Positions 54,597 to 64,000 of a stretch of 64,000 bases of DNA are shown here, in pieces (the first letter of the stretch is position 1; each line of letters opens with the position of its first letter). The stretch comes from Brevibacterium sp. CCUG 69071 (GTDB taxonomy: Bacteria; Actinomycetota; Actinomycetes; Actinomycetales; Brevibacteriaceae), in contig NZ_PGFV01000001.1 of assembly GCF_021023135.1 (NCBI RefSeq), forward strand, positions 310,001 through 374,000. The letters are read 5' to 3'. Below the pieces are notes generated by a model that saw nothing but the letters and a program-made list of their open reading frames with translations, made no database searches and had not been told where the DNA came from. The position numbers and the translations under genes are program-made.

Positions 54597-54714
54597 TGCG
54601 GTGATTTCCGTTCACTTCGGGTATGCGCATCTGCCGCCGACGGTCGACGAAGAGAGTCGGTGGCAGACCTGAACTGATGGGTGAACGGCCGTTCTCGTTC
54701 AGCCTAAACCGACC

Positions 54715-54766
54715 TTTGGCTCAGTGAGAGTGCCAGAGATCGCGCAGAATTTTGGGCCAGTATGAT
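54715..54766. promoter_or_regulatory. candidate PdxR operator repeats and pdxR promoter
   Basis: TTTGGCTCAGT (54715-54725) and TTTGGGCCAGT (54751-54761) are direct repeats matching at 9 of 11 positions, 36 bp apart start to start. The second abuts TATGAT (54761-54766), the -10 of pdxR 6 nt before its ATG. The first lies just upstream of the -10 of pdxS. MocR-type regulators usually bind such direct repeats, activating pdxST and repressing themselves. Assignment is inference. Confidence 0.5.
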
Positions 54767-54772
54767 CGGAGC

Positions 54773-56230
54773 ATGGACACATCACTGCGGAACGGACGGC
54801 CGCCTCGGCGAGGTGAGTCGACCTCACCCGGATCTGCGGTCGCACCGATGCCGCGCGCCGACGGTGTCGCACTGCCGGTCGAGGTGAGCCGGGAGAGTTC
54901 CACGCCCCTGCCCGATCAGCTCGCCCAGGAGATCCGCCGACTCATCGCCTCCGGAACGCTGCGCCCCGGCGAACCGGTGCCCTCGAGCCGGAGGCTGTCG
55001 GCGCATCTCGGGATCTCTCGCGGGTCGGTCGAGACCGCCTATACCCAGCTCGGGGTCGAAGGGTTCCTCGTCAGCGCCGAGCGCTCGGCCACGCGGGTCA
55101 ACCCTGAGCTCTCCGGCACCGGGCACCTCAGCGTTCACCGGCCGGCCACGTCGGAGTCTCCGCGCCGGCGGCTGCGCAACTACGTCGACCTGCGGCCGGG
55201 CTTCGGCGGTGACGACCCCCTCCGCGAGCCCGCCTTCCGACGTGCCTGGCGTGAATCGCTCGACACCGATCCCGGGCCGATCGATCCGCTCGGGCAGCCG
55301 AGCGCCCGGTGGGCGATCGCGGACTATCTGCGTCTGAGCCGTGGGATGGCCGTCGACCCTGATGATGTGATTCTCACGAGCGGCTCACGCGACGGTCTGC
55401 GGCTGCTGCTGACGGTGGGAATCACCGGGGCGATCGCGGTCGAGAACCCCGGCTTCCCGGGCCTGCGACAGGCGATGGCTGATCGCGATCTCGTACCCCT
55501 CGACTCCGCGGTCGATCCCACCGCCTCCTCGGATCCTCGTGTGGGTGCCGTGGTCGTCACTCCCAACCACCAGTTCCCCCATGGGACCCCGATGCCGGTC
55601 GACGAACGGGTCAGGCTGCTCGAATGGGCGGCACGCAACGACGTCATCGTCATCGAGGACGACTATGACAGCGAAGCCCGCCTGACCCGCACGCTCGTGC
55701 CCACGCTCTACGACCTCGCCGAATCCGGCAGCTCGTCGGCGCAGGTCGTGCACATCGGGACGTTCTCGACCCTTCTCACCTCGGCGGTGTCGACCGGGTA
55801 CCTCGTCGCCCGCGGCAGCATCGGCATCCGACTGATGGAGCTGCGTACGGCGCTCGGTCCTGCGTTCTCCCCGGTGATGCAGACGGCGATCGGCTCGTAC
55901 CTCAGCTCCGGCGGACTGCGACGACGCATCTCCCGGGGCCGCCGCAGGCTGCGCGCGGCCGAGTCGGTGGTCTCCGGCATCGGTGAGATCCCCGGACTCG
56001 TCCACGACGGACGCACACTCGTCATCGAAACCGGCGAGGCGGAGGCGCAGACGCTGCGGACCCAGCTGAGGGAACGCGGCATCCTCGTGGCCTCCCTGGC
56101 CGAAGGATGGGCCGGCGCGAACGATGTCCGACACGGCATCGTCATCGCGCATTCGAACGTCGAGGCCGAGGTACTCCGGCAGGCGCTTGAGACGCTGCAG
56201 ACCCTGTTGAGTAGGCTGGTTCCATGTTGA
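54773..56230 (+). CDS. pdxR: PdxR/MocR-type regulator (GntR helix-turn-helix + aminotransferase-like domain), lysine-free
   Basis: A 485-residue regulator. Residues about 40-110 are a GntR winged helix (PLPDQLAQEIRRLIASGTL ... PSSRRLSAHLGISRGSVETAY). Residues about 140-480 have the fold-type I aminotransferase layout: ENPGFPGLRQAM, TPNHQFPHGTPM, IEDDYDSEAR. The internal-aldimine Lys of GTFSK is Thr333 in HIGTFSTLLTSAVSTGY, and I find no lysine in the whole protein. PLP therefore cannot bind by the usual Schiff base. Position divergent from pdxS strongly supports a PdxR role. Start from TATGAT 6 nt upstream; 7-nt overlap with the next gene. Confidence 0.87.
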   Translation: MDTSLRNGRPPRRGESTSPGSAVAPMPRADGVALPVEVSRESSTPLPDQLAQEIRRLIASGTLRPGEPVPSSRRLSAHLGISRGSVETAYTQLGVEGFLVSAERSATRVNPELSGTGHLSVHRPATSESPRRRLRNYVDLRPGFGGDDPLREPAFRRAWRESLDTDPGPIDPLGQPSARWAIADYLRLSRGMAVDPDDVILTSGSRDGLRLLLTVGITGAIAVENPGFPGLRQAMADRDLVPLDSAVDPTASSDPRVGAVVVTPNHQFPHGTPMPVDERVRLLEWAARNDVIVIEDDYDSEARLTRTLVPTLYDLAESGSSSAQVVHIGTFSTLLTSAVSTGYLVARGSIGIRLMELRTALGPAFSPVMQTAIGSYLSSGGLRRRISRGRRRLRAAESVVSGIGEIPGLVHDGRTLVIETGEAEAQTLRTQLRERGILVASLAEGWAGANDVRHGIVIAHSNVEAEVLRQALETLQTLLSRLVPC

Positions 56231-56619
56231 AGTTCGGGTTCGTCGCCGATGGCGTCTTCAAGCTGCTCGTCGCCGGCGCGATCTGCGTCTTCCTGCCTGC
56301 AGTGGAGAGCTTCCTCCTCGCGCCGAGGTGGTTGTCCATCACGGCCGTGGTGCTCCTCTTCCTCAGCGCGGCCACGGAGATCTCCTACGGAGTGCGCAAG
56401 GGTGAGAGGAGCCACGCCAGATACCTGGCGCTCTTCGACTCCCTGTGGCTGTTGTCGACGATCGTCGCGGTGGTCCTTGCACTGGAGGACAATCCGGCGG
56501 CGGCCTTCGTGTGGTTCGGCTATCTGGGACTCGGCTCCCTGGGCGTCGCCGTGGTCTTCACCACCGGCGCCAACGGCCCCGACTTCGCCGGAGACGAGGC
56601 AGACGATCGCGCTCAGTGA
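56224..56619 (+). CDS. small integral membrane protein
   Basis: A 131-residue protein with four hydrophobic segments (about 7-25, 36-52, 67-85, 92-110) and an acidic tail. No family recognised with confidence; it resembles uncharacterised actinobacterial four-helix membrane proteins. TAGGCT lies 6 nt before the ATG, inside the end of pdxR, so it can be transcribed separately. Its stop is followed by a long palindrome. Confidence 0.65.
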   Translation: MLKFGFVADGVFKLLVAGAICVFLPAVESFLLAPRWLSITAVVLLFLSAATEISYGVRKGERSHARYLALFDSLWLLSTIVAVVLALEDNPAAAFVWFGYLGLGSLGVAVVFTTGANGPDFAGDEADDRAQ

Positions 56620-56656
56620 CCTTCTGAGGGTCATTCCCCTTGCACGGGCTTCTCAG

Positions 56657-56714
56657 TCCACAGTTCCGTCGTCAACACCGTCTCCCGAGACGGTGTTGAC
56701 GACGGAACTGTGGA
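56657..56714. repeat. 28-bp perfect inverted repeat (hairpin/terminator)
   Basis: The arms 56657-56684 and 56687-56714 are perfect reverse complements, separated by CC. The left arm starts TCCACAGTTCCGTCG. It lies between the convergent membrane-protein and PPTase genes. A bidirectional terminator is the simplest reading, but the stem is about twice as long as the other hairpins here and there is no T-run. The rest of this 163-nt gap holds nothing recognised. Confidence 0.9.
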
Positions 56715-56783
56715 TCGAGGGCGAAAGCCTCTCGCTGACGCCTCGTGTCTGCGACCGATCCGACGGGCTGCACAGACTTCGAG

Positions 56784-57428
56784 TCAGCGGTTGAAGGCGA
56801 TTGCGGCGCGGTAGCTCTCGGGAATGCCCGCCACGAAGTCGTCGATCTCGACGTCCGGATGCGGTGACTGCGGTGCAGTGCCCGTGCCGATGTAGTCCAT
56901 CCCGGGGTCGCGGGCCAGTCCGGTGCTCAGCGCTTTGAGGAAGGCTTCTTTGCGCGCCCAGACGCGCACGAACTCTTCGGCCAGGGATTCCTCGGGAAGC
57001 TGTTCGAGCTCGGCGCGCTCCTGTGGGTGCAGCAGCTGCATCGCCTCGGCGGCCACGGCGTGCTCGGGAACGGCTTCCAGATCGACTCCCACCGGATCCT
57101 CACCTACCGCCACGAGGACCAGGCGCCGGGCGCGGGTGACGGAGAATTCGCATTCGTCGACCCGGGGCTTGCCGGCCGAGTCGAGGCGGATCTCGATCGA
57201 TGCGGGGTCCTTCTCGAGGTGGGAGCCGAGGACGTGCCGCAACACGACTCGTCCGGCCGACCAGGTCGTCGCGACCTCGGGGTCGAACTCGGCGGCATAG
57301 TTGATCTCCTGCTCGGTGAGCACGGAGTCATCGGTGCGGGCCCATTCGGCAACCGCGGCGGTGTCGGCGAGGACGAGGGCGGCAGGGAGCTCAGTGGGCA
57401 GAACGGTGAAACTGGGGTGGAACGCCAT
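56784..57428 (-). CDS. Sfp-type 4'-phosphopantetheinyl transferase
   Basis: A 214-residue enzyme that loads phosphopantetheine from CoA onto carrier proteins. The two magnesium motifs are VGVDLEAVP and FVRVWARKEAFLKALSTGL (WxxKEA). The length fits the two-lobed Sfp type rather than the short AcpS type, so its targets may include PKS/NRPS or fatty-acid carrier domains elsewhere in the genome. It starts 3 nt after the LapA-like gene's stop, suggesting co-transcription. Confidence 0.88.
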   Translation of the reverse strand: MAFHPSFTVLPTELPAALVLADTAAVAEWARTDDSVLTEQEINYAAEFDPEVATTWSAGRVVLRHVLGSHLEKDPASIEIRLDSAGKPRVDECEFSVTRARRLVLVAVGEDPVGVDLEAVPEHAVAAEAMQLLHPQERAELEQLPEESLAEEFVRVWARKEAFLKALSTGLARDPGMDYIGTGTAPQSPHPDVEIDDFVAGIPESYRAAIAFNR

Positions 57429-57431
57429 CGA

Positions 57432-57902
57432 TCAGCGGCCCAGCGCCTTGTCGATCTTCTTGAGCTTGCGGCTGAGAACGAAGATGCGCACAGAGCCGAT
57501 GATGCCGGCAATGAAGATGCCGCCGATGGCCGCGAAGAGCATGGCGACTCCGAGCGGCAGCTGGAACTGCCAGCCGAAGTACTGGAAGTCGGCGGGAACA
57601 TTGTTCTGCAGAATGAAGATCAGGAGCAGTACGACGATGACGGCGCCGAGGATGAGGGAGATCCACATCCCCGCCGACATTCCGGACCCGCCCTTGGCTG
57701 TGGGCAGCTCGGATTTCCGGCCGGCAGGGGTCGGCTGCTGACCGCCCTGCGTCACCTCGCCACCTCGTGTGGCGCCTCCGCCCTGCGGTTCGACTTCGCG
57801 AGTGTCACCGGTCGTCGGAGCGTCCTCACCCAATACGGATTGGGTCTCGGCCAACAGCTCTTCGGGCGTCTGGGATTCGCCACGCGGGTCTTGAGTACTC
57901 AT
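57432..57902 (-). CDS. LapA-domain (DUF1049) membrane protein
   Basis: A 156-residue protein: an acidic, Gly-rich cytoplasmic N-terminal half, then two helices (about 87-108 and 125-147) with LILGAVIVVLLLIFILQNN and a basic C-terminal RKLKKIDKALGR, the pattern of LapA/DUF1049 proteins. These assist membrane or lipopolysaccharide-assembly platforms in Gram-negatives; the actinobacterial role is unknown. ATG 57902 is preferred because TATGAT ends 7 nt upstream, and ATG 57911 would fall inside that hexamer. Confidence 0.78.
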   Translation of the reverse strand: MSTQDPRGESQTPEELLAETQSVLGEDAPTTGDTREVEPQGGGATRGGEVTQGGQQPTPAGRKSELPTAKGGSGMSAGMWISLILGAVIVVLLLIFILQNNVPADFQYFGWQFQLPLGVAMLFAAIGGIFIAGIIGSVRIFVLSRKLKKIDKALGR

Positions 57903-57969
57903 GCGCCCCATCATAGTCGCTGATGAGGCGCATGAGTCGGTGGTCCCGGAACGGATCGAACCGAGTCGA

Positions 57970-60207
<2,238 letters not shown>

Positions 60208-60303
60208 CTACTCCGCATCGTCTTGGGGTTTGTCAGCTTCATCTTACCTTTCCTGTGATTTCGGTAGACGGCGGCCTGTGATGAGAGTGCTCACACGCGG
60301 GGG

Positions 60304-60375
60304 CGGAACCGGCAGACGGAACCGGTAGTCTTCTGTGTCGGCACGGACAGTCGCCACGGGCAGTCGGCACGGACA
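60304..60375. repeat. two sets of 13-nt tandem repeats upstream of thymidine kinase
   Basis: CGGAACCGGCAGA (60304-60316) is followed directly by CGGAACCGGTAGT (60317-60329). After 7 nt comes GTCGGCACGGACA (60337-60349), GTCGCCACGGGCA (60350-60362) and GTCGGCACGGACA (60363-60375). Both sets have a 13-nt period. TAGTCT (60326-60331) could be a -10, placing the triple repeat in the 5' leader. Confidence 0.85.
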
Positions 60376-60392
60376 ACAGAAAGAGGAGCACG

Positions 60393-61034
60393 GTGGCCAA
60401 ACTCTACTTCCGCTACGGGGCGATGAACTCCGGCAAGTCGACCGCGCTGCTCCAGGCCGCCTTCAACTACGAGGAGCGCGGACAGCGGGTGCTGCTGGCC
60501 AAACCGGACATCGACACGAAGGGCGCCTCGGAGATCGTCTCCCGCCTCGGCGTCACCCGGGAGGTCGACTTCCTCATCCCACCCGAGGCCGATGTCGAGA
60601 CCATCTATGCCGAGCACGCCGACTACGTCGACCACGACGCTCTCCTCGAATCCATCGACACTCCGAAGGCTCCCGTGGCCTGCCTGCTCATCGACGAGGC
60701 GCAGTTCCTCAGCCCCACACAGGTCGATTCGCTTATGCGCATCGCCACCAACGCCTCGGTGCCGGTGATGTGCTACGGAATTCGCACGGACTTCCGGACC
60801 AAGGCCTTCCCCGGATCGGGCCGACTGCTCGAGATCGCCCACACCCTCGAAGAACTCAAGACCATCTGCCGCTGCGGTCGCAAGGCGATGTTCAACGGCC
60901 GCCTCGTCGATGGGACCTTCATCTTCGACGGTGATCAGGTCGCCATCGACGGCAATGCGGTGACCTACGAATCGCTGTGCCCGCGCTGTTATCTCGAGTA
61001 CTCCGGCGGTAGGCTGACCAGTGTTGACTCCTGA
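60393..61034 (+). CDS. tdk: thymidine kinase, intact
   Basis: A 213-residue type II thymidine kinase that phosphorylates thymidine for salvage. Walker A YGAMNSGKST (8-17), catalytic LLIDEAQFLS, the GIRTDFRTKAFPGS region that the copy at 5919 lacks, and the zinc tetrad CRCG ... CPRC are all present. GTG 60393 has the ribosome site AGAGGAG. It belongs to a different subgroup from the copy at 5919, so the two are not recent duplicates. Confidence 0.93.
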   Translation: MAKLYFRYGAMNSGKSTALLQAAFNYEERGQRVLLAKPDIDTKGASEIVSRLGVTREVDFLIPPEADVETIYAEHADYVDHDALLESIDTPKAPVACLLIDEAQFLSPTQVDSLMRIATNASVPVMCYGIRTDFRTKAFPGSGRLLEIAHTLEELKTICRCGRKAMFNGRLVDGTFIFDGDQVAIDGNAVTYESLCPRCYLEYSGGRLTSVDS

Positions 61035-61095
61035 CCTCGAACGGCACCGTCCACTCGATCACTTCTCCGTTAACGTCACCTGCTAGGAGCCTGCC

Positions 61096-61908
61096 ATGCG
61101 TATCTCAGTCCATGCCTTCAACGACAATCCCGGTTCACCCGTCCTCGTGTTCGGCAATGCTCTGGGCACCCGCCTGCCGCTGTGGTCGGCCGTGGCCGCT
61201 CGACTCGCCGACGACTATCAGATCTACCTCTCCGACCTGCCCGGGCACACCTTCCCAGCCCCCGCAGCGGGCACCTCGACGACTCCGGCCGCAGCGGCCG
61301 CCGGCTCCGAGGCGGGTGCCGGTTTCACGATCTCCGACCTCGCCGCCGGCCTCGTCGACTCCCTGGCCGAGATCGGCGTCGAGAAGTTCGCCTACTGCGG
61401 AGTCTCGATCTCCGGAGGCATCGGCCTCACTCTGGCTCTCGAACACCCCGAATCCCTGACCGGACTCATCGCCTGTGCGACCGCGACGAAGTTCGGCACA
61501 CCCGAATCCTGGGCCGAGCGCATCAAGGACGTCCGCGAGGACGGCACCCGCGGCCTCGTCGACGACACCGCCGACCGCTGGTTCGCCGCGGGCTTCCTCA
61601 CCGAGGACATCGCCACCGGCCCCCTCATCCTCGCCGATCTCGCCGCGATCGACGACGAGGCCTACATCGCCTGCGCCCAGGCCCTGCAGAGCTACGACCT
61701 CGGCGGCGGACTCCACGGCATCAGCGTGCCCACGCTGTTCATGGCCGGATCGCAGGACCCCGGCTGCACTCCCGAGGCCATGTCCGAGATGGCCGGGCAG
61801 GTCGAGGGTGCCGAACTCGTCACGGTCCCCGACGCCGCGCACTTGGCGATGGCCGAACACCCGGACATCGTCTTCGACCACATCCACGATTTCCTGGGAG
61901 CCCTATGA
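61096..61908 (+). CDS. alpha/beta hydrolase (PcaD-like)
   Basis: A 270-residue hydrolase resembling 3-oxoadipate enol-lactonases: GSPVLVFGNALGTRLPLW, the nucleophile region YCGVSISGGIGL, FMAGSQDPGCTPEAM with the acid, and PDAAHLAMAEHPD with the His. An Ala/Thr/Gly-rich insert (about 53-76) interrupts the N-terminal lobe. AGGAG precedes the ATG. Its stop overlaps the OYE gene as ATGA. True substrate unknown; no other beta-ketoadipate genes are nearby. Confidence 0.8.
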   Translation: MRISVHAFNDNPGSPVLVFGNALGTRLPLWSAVAARLADDYQIYLSDLPGHTFPAPAAGTSTTPAAAAAGSEAGAGFTISDLAAGLVDSLAEIGVEKFAYCGVSISGGIGLTLALEHPESLTGLIACATATKFGTPESWAERIKDVREDGTRGLVDDTADRWFAAGFLTEDIATGPLILADLAAIDDEAYIACAQALQSYDLGGGLHGISVPTLFMAGSQDPGCTPEAMSEMAGQVEGAELVTVPDAAHLAMAEHPDIVFDHIHDFLGAL

Positions 61909-62975
61909 CTCAGCTGTTCGCCCCGATCACCTTCCGCGGCCTCGAGGTCGCCAATCGCATCTGGCTGGCACCGATGTGTCAGTACTCCTGCGAAGCCGAG
62001 GACGGCATGCCGGGCACGTGGCACCTCGTCCACCTCGGCGCCCGCGCTCAGGGCGGCTTCGGGCTCATCCTCACCGAGGCCTCGGCCGTCGTCCCGGAGG
62101 GGCGCATCTCGCCCCAGGACGCGGGTATCTGGAATGACGATCAGGCCGCAGCCTGGTCCGAGGTCGTCGACTTCGTCCATTCCCAGCGCAGCGCGATCGG
62201 CGTGCAGCTGGCCCATGCGGGCCGCAAGGCCAGCACCTACCGTCCCTTCGACGGCAATCCACGGGGCAGCGTCCCCGAGGCCGAGGGCGGTTGGCCGACC
62301 CTGGGAGCCAGCGCGATCGCCTATCCGGGATATGCGGAACCGAGCGAGATGACGAGCGAGGACATCGCCGAGGTGGTCGAGGCCTTCGCGGCCGCTGCCG
62401 TCCGGGCCGTGGATGCCGGATTCGACCTCGTCGAACTGCACGCCGCCCACGGCTATCTGCTCCATTCGTTCCTGTCCCCGCTGTCCAATGAACGCAGCGA
62501 CGAATACGGCGGCGATCTGGCCGGTCGCTCACGGCTGCTCGTCGAGACCTATCAGGCAGTGCGCGCTGCGGTGGGGGAGCAGGTTCCGGTGTTCGTCCGG
62601 CTTTCTGCCAGCGAATGGCAGGAGGGCGGATTCGACATCGCCGAGGCGGTCGAGGTCTCCCGTGACCTCCACGCCCGCGGTGTCGACCTCGTCGATGTGT
62701 CCTCAGGCGGGAACGTTCCCGTCAAGGTGCCCGTGGGACCTGGCTATCAGGTGCCGCTGTCGGCGGCGATCCACGCCGAAGGGGTGCCCACGGGAACGGT
62801 CGGACTCATCACGGATCCGGAGCAGGCCGAGACCATCCTCGGCACGGATCAGGCCGACGCGATCTTCCTCGCCAGGGTGGCCCTGCGTGAGCCGTCCTGG
62901 CCGCAGCGAGCCGCCCACGATCTCGGTGTGGAGCCGGGACCGTATCCGACGCAGTACACGAGAGGTGCATGGTGA
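61905..62975 (+). CDS. NADH:flavin oxidoreductase / old yellow enzyme (YqjM type)
   Basis: A 356-residue FMN-dependent ene-reductase. LAPMCQYSCEAEDG near the N-terminus with the redox-tuning Cys, IGVQLAHAGRKAS, the catalytic FDLVELHAAHGYLLHSFLSP and SNERSDEYGGDLAGRSRL, and the late VGLITDPEQAE mark the thermophilic-like YqjM class. It reduces activated C=C bonds with NAD(P)H. Translation overlaps both neighbours, so it belongs to a three-gene operon with the hydrolase and the MBL-fold protein. Confidence 0.92.
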   Translation: MTQLFAPITFRGLEVANRIWLAPMCQYSCEAEDGMPGTWHLVHLGARAQGGFGLILTEASAVVPEGRISPQDAGIWNDDQAAAWSEVVDFVHSQRSAIGVQLAHAGRKASTYRPFDGNPRGSVPEAEGGWPTLGASAIAYPGYAEPSEMTSEDIAEVVEAFAAAAVRAVDAGFDLVELHAAHGYLLHSFLSPLSNERSDEYGGDLAGRSRLLVETYQAVRAAVGEQVPVFVRLSASEWQEGGFDIAEAVEVSRDLHARGVDLVDVSSGGNVPVKVPVGPGYQVPLSAAIHAEGVPTGTVGLITDPEQAETILGTDQADAIFLARVALREPSWPQRAAHDLGVEPGPYPTQYTRGAW

Positions 62976-63625
62976 ACACGATCGAAACCGAACACGTCGT
63001 CATCCGGCAGATCGCCGTCTCCGAGATGGCGAACAACGTCTACCTGATCACCGCCCGCGAATCGGGCTCCCAGGTCCTCATCGACGCCGCTGACGACGCC
63101 GAGGCGATCACGGAGCTGGTGGCAGCCGGCGCCGCGGACACCGCGGCCGAGCCGGTCCTGCGTGCGATCATCACGACCCATCAGCATTGGGATCATATTC
63201 GGGCGCTGCGGGCCACCTCGGCGAGCTATCCCGATGCGCTGACCATCGCCGGCGCACCGGATGCCGCGGCGATCACGGAGGCCGAAGGCGTGGACATCGC
63301 CCATCCGGTCGAGCACCTCGACGTCGGAGACTTCGGCGGCTTCGTGCTCCAGGCGATCGGACTGCGCGGTCACACCCCGGGCTCCATCGCCCTGCTGCTG
63401 CGCGATGGGGGAGAGACCATCCTCTTCTCCGGAGATTCGCTGTTCCCCGGCGGACCCGGCAAGACGTGGTTACCCGAGGACTTCACCTCGCTCATGGACG
63501 ATCTTGAGGAACGCGTCTTCGCGCAGCTGCCCGATGAGACCCAGGTGCTCCCGGGGCACGGAGACGCCACGACTCTCGGCACCGAACGTCCGAAGCTGGG
63601 GGAGTGGCGCGAGCGCGGCTGGTGA
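62969..63625 (+). CDS. MBL-fold metallo-hydrolase
   Basis: A 218-residue glyoxalase II-like protein of the metallo-beta-lactamase fold. Metal motifs: TTHQHWDH (HxHxDH with Gln/Trp), LRGHTPGSIAL, FSGDSLFPGGPG and VLPGHGDATTLG. Such proteins hydrolyse thioesters or related substrates. ATG 62969 overlaps the preceding stop by 7 nt; GTG 62972 is an alternative. Last gene of the hydrolase-OYE-MBL operon. Confidence 0.87.
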   Translation: MVNTIETEHVVIRQIAVSEMANNVYLITARESGSQVLIDAADDAEAITELVAAGAADTAAEPVLRAIITTHQHWDHIRALRATSASYPDALTIAGAPDAAAITEAEGVDIAHPVEHLDVGDFGGFVLQAIGLRGHTPGSIALLLRDGGETILFSGDSLFPGGPGKTWLPEDFTSLMDDLEERVFAQLPDETQVLPGHGDATTLGTERPKLGEWRERGW

Positions 63626-64000
63626 TCAGCTGGGCAGGGCGGTGAATCCGAACACTGCCCAGACGATCGCGACGATCAGCGCGATGATAATGGCGAGATT
63701 CCACCGCTCCGTGATCGTCCGCTCGCCGCGGGGATTGGCCAGCTCCGCATCGCTCAGAGCGGCATAGCGGTCGAGGACGGTGTCCACAGCGGGGCTGGGA
63801 TTGTCCATGAGACTGCGGATGCCGCGCTCGTCCTTCTCCATCTTCTTGCCCTTGCCCGCCAACGGCCAGGACGAGTAAGTCTTCTCATGCGTGCGCACCG
63901 ACAACCCGAAGTGGGTGTCCAAGCCGTCGACGAGGTTCCAGGGGACTGCGATCGTCTTGAGCGGATTGACCAGGCCGATCTGCTGTTGTCCGAGTTCGAC
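63626..64000 (-). CDS. bacterial PH-domain membrane protein, start beyond window
   Basis: The reading frame is open from the window edge to the stop at 63626; 124 codons are visible. The first part (VNPLKTIAVPWNLVDGLDTHFGLSVRTHEKTYSSWPLAG) has the strand pattern of bacterial PH domains. A charged linker and one hydrophobic helix (WNLAIIIALIVAIVWAVFGF) follow at the C-terminus. An internal TTG at 63922 is not the true start. Function unknown; converges on the MBL gene with no gap. Confidence 0.7.
   Translation of the reverse strand, partial: VELGQQQIGLVNPLKTIAVPWNLVDGLDTHFGLSVRTHEKTYSSWPLAGKGKKMEKDERGIRSLMDNPSPAVDTVLDRYAALSDAELANPRGERTITERWNLAIIIALIVAIVWAVFGFTALPS

Noticed and set aside
57911..57969. 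Possible tRNA-like T-loop sequence (GGATCGAACCG) between icd and the LapA-like gene
   Set aside because: No acceptor, D or anticodon stems can be paired around it.

Overview
The window is GC-rich and densely coded on both strands, with no tRNA, rRNA, insertion sequence, prophage or CRISPR array that I can recognise. The gene set points to an actinobacterium of the order Micrococcales, most likely Brevibacterium or a close relative. Evidence for this includes monomeric NADP-isocitrate dehydrogenase, PdxS/PdxT with a divergent MocR-type regulator, DtxR-type iron boxes, LPRTG-anchored secreted proteins, and many genes with a -10 hexamer exactly where a leaderless mRNA would need it. The genus call is inference.

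Region by region. 1-2.4 kb: end of an ECF vitamin-transporter operon (T component, fused double ATPase) meeting a YrhK-like gene. 2.6-7.7 kb: single housekeeping or accessory genes, including an ArdC-like protein, a P-loop kinase, a DinB+VOC pair, a PepSY lipoprotein, a shortened thymidine kinase, a Mug glycosylase and an SRPBCC protein. 7.7-12.9 kb: thiamine cluster thiO-thiS-thiG-thiF under a TPP riboswitch, divergent thiE, then panE. 12.9-17.7 kb: GGCT-like protein, DedA, a two-component system and an amino-acid permease. 17.8-26.4 kb: iron-siderophore uptake (two binding proteins, two permeases, one ATPase) with two DtxR-like boxes, interrupted by NUDIX, SRPBCC, hydrolase and sulfurtransferase/SufE genes. 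26.4-39.5 kb: a META/DUF808 operon, two tandem paralogous LPRTG serine proteases, a GNAT remnant, a thioesterase, a second VOC+DinB pair, DUF368, an LPRTG 5'-nucleotidase and thiol peroxidase. 39.5-47.9 kb: PIG-L deacetylase, lipoproteins, a flavoprotein, an MFS exporter, a PKD/glycine-rich secreted protein, HhH-GPD, YchJ-like, DUF2087 and PRTase genes. 47.9-64 kb: esterase, AlkZ-like glycosylase, DAG kinase-like protein with a Cys repeat, HerA-like ATPase, pdxT, pdxS, pdxR, Sfp-type PPTase, icd, an intact thymidine kinase, and a hydrolase-OYE-MBL operon ending in a truncated PH-domain gene.

Functional links. Thiamine (thiO/S/G/F/E) and vitamin B6 (pdxS/T/R) synthesis are both present with recognisable control elements. 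Iron uptake appears to share one ABC transporter between two lipoprotein receptors. The cell envelope is represented by three LPRTG proteins and by members of both undecaprenyl-phosphate translocase families (DedA and DUF368).

Most unusual points: (i) a PdxR/MocR regulator with no lysine anywhere, so PLP cannot form its usual internal aldimine; (ii) two genes (thymidine kinase, GNAT) that look like in-frame internal deletions removing active-site segments; (iii) a double ECF ATPase in which every defect falls in one of the two composite ATP sites; (iv) about twenty genes with a TANNNT hexamer 6-7 nt before the start codon; (v) a four-copy 24-nt in-frame repeat giving evenly spaced cysteines in a lipid-kinase-like enzyme; (vi) a 28-bp perfect inverted repeat with a 2-nt centre. 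I saw no clear new defence or mobile system.
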